A stretch of DNA of 26,055 bases from Clostridiales bacterium UBA1774. Its GTDB lineage: Bacteria > Bacillota > Clostridia > Oscillospirales > Oscillospiraceae. The position numbers and the translations under genes are program-made. Position 1 is the first letter of the stretch. Each line of letters opens with the position of its first letter. This document shows positions 23,002 through 26,055 of the stretch, one piece after another. The DNA lies in the NCBI GenBank assembly GCA_002314635.1, contig DCGQ01000039.1, forward strand, positions 1 to 26,055, written 5' to 3'. The notes under the pieces were generated by a model, which worked only from the letters and a program-made list of their open reading frames with translations, made no database searches and had not been told where the DNA came from.

Positions 23002-23898
23002 ATGTCCGAGACGATTAAGAATCGTTATGAGTTTGTTATCCTGTTCGATGTGGAAAACGGTAATCCCAATGGAGACCCGGATGCGGGCAATATGCCCCGC
23101 ACTGACCCGGAAACTGGACTTGGGATCGTAACGGATGTCTGCCTGAAACGCAAGATTCGCAACTATGTGGAGACTGTTAAGGAAGATTCCACCGGCTATC
23201 GGATTTATGTAAAGGACAATGTGCCGCTGAATCGAAGTGATGCAGAAGCATATGCGGCACTGGATATTACGGAGAAAAATCTGAAAGACAAGAAAAAAGC
23301 AAATCCCAATCTGGATGGAGACATTCGCAACTGGATGTGTGCCAATTTCTTTGATATCCGTACCTTCGGTGCAGTTATGACCACCTTCACGAAAGCGGCA
23401 CTGAACTGTGGACAGGTTCGCGGTCCCGTTCAGCTTGGCTTTGCCAGAAGTGTGGAGCCTGTTGTCCCGCAGGAAGTGACCATTACCCGTATCGCGATTA
23501 CAACGGAAGCGGATGCAGAACGGAAAAACACGGAAATGGGCAGAAAATACATCATTCCCTATGGCCTTTATCGCTGTGAGGGGTATGTTTCGGCAAATCT
23601 GGCTCGCAAGACAACGGGATTTTCGGAGGATGATCTGGAACTGCTTTGGAATGCGATTCTGAATATGTTTGAATACGATCACTCTGCGGCACGGGGTAAA
23701 ATGGCGGTACGCAGCCTGATCATCTTCAAGCATGACAGCGAACTGGGCTGTGCCCCGGCATATAAACTGTTTGAGGCAGTTAAGGTTGAACGGAAGGATA
23801 AAGATACCGCAGTACCGGCACGCTGCTATCAGGATTACACCGTAACGGTGGATAAGACTGTGATTCCCGAAGGCGTACACTGTGAGATGCGAGACTGA
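23002..23898 (+). CDS. cas7c: Type I-C Cascade backbone Cas7c (Csd2)
   Basis: This 298-residue Csd2-family Cas7 has the signature N-terminus EFVILFDVENGNPNGDPDAG and RTDPETGLGIVTDVCLKRKI. FGAVMTTF..GQVRGPVQLGFARSVEP follows, then a C-terminal RRM-like half. Several copies coat the crRNA spacer and form the Cascade filament. GGAGGAG lies close before the ATG, just inside the cas8c end. The stop shares a base with the cas4 ATG (TGATG). Confidence 0.96.
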   Translation: MSETIKNRYEFVILFDVENGNPNGDPDAGNMPRTDPETGLGIVTDVCLKRKIRNYVETVKEDSTGYRIYVKDNVPLNRSDAEAYAALDITEKNLKDKKKANPNLDGDIRNWMCANFFDIRTFGAVMTTFTKAALNCGQVRGPVQLGFARSVEPVVPQEVTITRIAITTEADAERKNTEMGRKYIIPYGLYRCEGYVSANLARKTTGFSEDDLELLWNAILNMFEYDHSAARGKMAVRSLIIFKHDSELGCAPAYKLFEAVKVERKDKDTAVPARCYQDYTVTVDKTVIPEGVHCEMRD

Positions 23899-24557
23899 TG
23901 CCCTATCACGAAGATGACTACCTTCAACTGTCCGGCATTCAGCATTTTGCCTTCTGTCGGAGACAGTGGGCGCTGATCCATGTGGAAAACCAATGGGCAG
24001 AGAACTATCGAACCACGGACGGGGAACTGATGCATGGGAATGCCCATAACGCCGCTTTTTCTGAATCCCGGGGCAATACGCTGATCCAAAGGGCAGTACG
24101 GGTTCACTCTCCCACACTGGGCGTTTCCGGTGCGTGTGATGTTCTGGAATTTCATCGAAAGCCGGGCGGAATCACCCTGCCCGGCAGAGAAGGCACTTGG
24201 CAGCCCTATCCGGTGGAGTATAAGCGGGGGAAACCCGGCACCACGGAAGGGGATGCCTTGCAGCTTTGCGGACAGGCGCTGTGTCTGGAAGAGATGCTTT
24301 GCTGCGAAATCCCCAGCGGTGCGCTGTACTATGGGGAGATTCGTCACCGGGAGAATGTGGAATTCACGGCGGCGCTGCGGGAGCAGGTGCATTCCCTGCT
24401 GCGGGAGATGCACGAAATCTATACCCGGGGCTATACGCCGAAAGTAAAGCCGGGAAAAGGCTGCAATGCCTGTTCTCTCAAAGAACTGTGTCTGCCGAAG
24501 CTGCTCCGAACAAGGTCGGTATCCGCCTATTTGAAGGAGGCAATGGATGAACCATGA
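23898..24557 (+). CDS. cas4: CRISPR adaptation exonuclease Cas4
   Basis: This 219-residue Cas4 is a RecB-type nuclease with an iron-sulphur cluster. The first cysteine is in HFAFCRRQWALIH and the other three are near the C-terminus (GCNACSLKELC). The nuclease motifs are GACDVLEF and VEYKRGKP, plus Q in DALQLCGQALCLEE. It trims prespacers and selects those with the correct PAM, together with Cas1-Cas2. It overlaps cas7c by one base and cas1 by four. Confidence 0.95.
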   Translation: MPYHEDDYLQLSGIQHFAFCRRQWALIHVENQWAENYRTTDGELMHGNAHNAAFSESRGNTLIQRAVRVHSPTLGVSGACDVLEFHRKPGGITLPGREGTWQPYPVEYKRGKPGTTEGDALQLCGQALCLEEMLCCEIPSGALYYGEIRHRENVEFTAALREQVHSLLREMHEIYTRGYTPKVKPGKGCNACSLKELCLPKLLRTRSVSAYLKEAMDEP

Positions 24558-25585
24558 AGAAGCTGCTGAATACCCTGTTCGTTACCTCTGAGGATGCCTA
24601 TCTGTCTTTGGACGGAGAAAATGTGGTGGTCAGCCGGAATAAACAGGAGGCGGCACGGTTTCCACTGCATACGCTGTCCGGTATTATCTGCTTTTCCTAT
24701 CCGGGCGCATCTCCGGCCTTGATGGGACACTGTGCAAAGCAGAATATTCTGTTATCCTTCTGCTCACCGCAGGGGAGGTTTCTGGCTCGCACGGTGGGGG
24801 AAACCAGCGGGAATGTGCTGCTGCGCCGGATGCAGTACCGGGTGGCGGATGACCCGCCGCAGAGTGTTCGCATTGCACGGCTGATGATCATGGGGAAGCT
24901 GTATAACGGAAGGCAATGTGTGGAGCGGGTCTGCCGAGATCATGCCCTGCGAGTGGATGTTCCAAAGCTGAAAAACGCATCCGCGCGGATGAAGGAACTT
25001 CTGCCTGCGGTCTGTGCAGAGACGGATATGGAGGCGCTGCGAGGGCTGGAAGGCGTAGGTGCAAATGCGCATTTTGATGTGTTTGACGAGATGATCCTCA
25101 ATCGCAAGGAGGTTTTCTCGTTTCAGACCAGAAACCGCCGTCCCCCGCTGGACCCTGTAAATGCACTGCTGTCGTTTTCATACAGTCTGCTTTCCAATGA
25201 CTGCGCCGCAGCGTTGGAAGCCGTGGGATTGGATGCTTTTGTGGGCTTTATGCACACGGATCGTCCCGGAAGACGCTCACTGGCTGCCGATCTGATGGAG
25301 GAGCTGCGCCCCTGCTATGCGGATCGATTTGTTTTGAGCTGTATCAATAACCGTATGTTTGACAAGAATGATTTTCAAACTTCAGATAGCGGCGCAGTTC
25401 TGCTTACCGATACGGCAAGGAAGACGTTTCTGAAAAACTGGCAGGAACGAAAGAAAGACACCATAACCCATCCCTATCTGGGAGAAAAGCTGCAATGGGG
25501 GATGGTTCCCTACATTCAGGCTCTGCTATTGGCCCGCTACCTGCGTGGAGATCTGGACGAATATCCACCGTTTTTGTGGAAGTGA
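24554..25585 (+). CDS. cas1: CRISPR integrase Cas1, type I-C
   Basis: This 343-residue Cas1 has the beta N-domain and a helical catalytic domain. The expected metal ligands are E166 in RGLEGVGANAHF, H234 in GFMHTDRPGR and E249 or E250 in LMEELRPCYADRF. It integrates new spacers at the leader end of the array as a complex with Cas2. It overlaps cas4 by four bases (ATGA). The sequence GVGANAHF departs somewhat from the usual G-x-A-A-x-x-Y-F, but the glutamate is kept, so activity is expected. Confidence 0.96.
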   Translation: MKKLLNTLFVTSEDAYLSLDGENVVVSRNKQEAARFPLHTLSGIICFSYPGASPALMGHCAKQNILLSFCSPQGRFLARTVGETSGNVLLRRMQYRVADDPPQSVRIARLMIMGKLYNGRQCVERVCRDHALRVDVPKLKNASARMKELLPAVCAETDMEALRGLEGVGANAHFDVFDEMILNRKEVFSFQTRNRRPPLDPVNALLSFSYSLLSNDCAAALEAVGLDAFVGFMHTDRPGRRSLAADLMEELRPCYADRFVLSCINNRMFDKNDFQTSDSGAVLLTDTARKTFLKNWQERKKDTITHPYLGEKLQWGMVPYIQALLLARYLRGDLDEYPPFLWK

Positions 25586-25595
25586 GGAAAGTGCA

Positions 25596-25886
25596 GTGCT
25601 GGTTGTGATTACATACGATGTAAATACAGAAACGGCTGCGGGAAGAAAACGACTGCGGCAAATTGCCAAGCTGTGCGTCGGACATGGACAACGGGTGCAG
25701 AATTCCGTGTTTGAATGTGTGCTAGATGCGGCGCAATGTCGGGCGTTGCAGGCAAAACTGCTGACCATCATGGATGAAAGTGCAGACAGCCTTCGCTTCT
25801 ATTATCTGGGAAACAATTACGATACAAAGATACAGCACTTCGGGTGCAAATCCGGATATGAGCCGGAAGGAATCCTGATGGTGTAG
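25596..25886 (+). CDS. cas2: CRISPR adaptation protein Cas2
   Basis: This 96-residue Cas2 of the I-C type has LVVITYDVNTETAAGRKRL (ferredoxin-fold strand 1 with the conserved Asp), RVQNSVFECVLD and RFYYLGNN. It is the structural dimer that holds two Cas1 dimers. I chose the GTG at 25596, ten bases after the cas1 stop and preceded by AGGAA. The frame is open further upstream, but that part overlaps cas1, and this start gives the usual family length. Confidence 0.94.
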   Translation: MLVVITYDVNTETAAGRKRLRQIAKLCVGHGQRVQNSVFECVLDAAQCRALQAKLLTIMDESADSLRFYYLGNNYDTKIQHFGCKSGYEPEGILMV

Positions 25887-26055
25887 CAATGCGATGTGGA
25901 AGCTCACAGGTTTCCCCGGGAGCTTCGCACGTAGTTTTGAACAGAATATACCCATATTATAGGAAATCTTTGTCTTTCAGATGAGACAGAGATTCCGTAA
26001 TTCGTTAGATTTGTTTTACCTCAGCGCATAAGTCGTCGATTTTTTGGCGATTTTT
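25887..26055 (+). promoter_or_regulatory. Probable CRISPR leader, array beyond the right edge
   Basis: The last 169 bases hold no gene. They begin with a stem-loop (GTGGAAGCTC 25896-25905 with GAGCTTC-G-CAC 25920-25930, one bulged base) that carries CCCCGGGAGCTTCGCAC. Motifs like this recur after cas2 in type I-C loci. An A/T-rich stretch follows, with CCCATATTATAGG (possible -10 near 25953) and a short repeated CGATTTTTT/GCGATTTTT at the end. No CRISPR repeat is seen. The leader role is inferred from position and composition. Confidence 0.5.

Noticed and set aside
18228..25886. A wholly new defence system
   Set aside because: Every gene matches a known type I-C CRISPR-Cas component in the standard order, so the novelty is limited to details of layout and expression.
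25920..26055. First CRISPR repeat at the right edge
   Set aside because: No repeated unit of about 30 bases is present; the short CGATTTTTT/GCGATTTTT similarity is too small and lacks a second spaced copy.

Overview
The window comes from a low- to mid-GC-ancestry Firmicute, most likely an Oscillospiraceae/Ruminococcaceae-type gut Clostridium. The evidence is the infC-rpmI-rplT and recJ-relA-dtd-hemZ gene orders, a SpoVK-like AAA ATPase, an oxygen-independent HemZ enzyme, an AGCS transporter, strong AGGAGG ribosome binding sites and a GC-rich core. I cannot name the species.

Left edge to about 12.7 kb is chromosomal housekeeping. A strong leftward promoter with an rRNA-type leader leaves the left edge. 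Opposite it, an AAA+ ATPase reads right and ends at a hairpin terminator shared with a cytidylate-kinase-like gene. The rest of this part is leftward. recJ (own promoter), relA/spoT-type rel, dtd, a glyoxalase II-like hydrolase and hemZ form one tightly packed run. Upstream of it lies a second leftward run: homocysteine S-methyltransferase, a PMT-family glycosyltransferase, rpiB and a 61-residue membrane peptide. Several of these are joined by 4-base stop/start overlaps.

From 12.7 to 17.7 kb, an AGCS amino-acid:cation symporter reads right. The leftward infC-rpmI-rplT operon follows, with a structured leader and a non-AUG start for IF3. Then come a rightward SanA/YdcF-like DUF218 protein and a rightward DHH phosphoesterase. 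Each unit has a recognisable promoter, and most have a terminator.

From 17.7 kb to the right edge is an accessory island: a complete type I-C CRISPR-Cas locus in the order cas3, cas5c, cas8c, cas7c, cas4, cas1, cas2. The CRISPR array itself is not in the window. The last 169 bases look like its leader, so the array should start just past the right edge. Cas3 is followed by a 234-base gap with a stem-loop and a second promoter. That promoter drives cas5c-cas2, genes joined by overlaps or very short gaps. Inside cas8c is an ideal ribosome binding site with an in-frame GTG, predicting a separate Cas11c small subunit of 119 residues. In the 600-base gap before cas3 is a short leftward reading frame with a full promoter and RBS, possibly the broken 5' end of a HipA-like kinase gene.

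I found no clearly undescribed system. The most informative points are the embedded Cas11c start, the split promoter layout of the I-C locus, the IF3 start codon and leader, the possible toxin-gene remnant, and the small membrane peptide coupled to rpiB.
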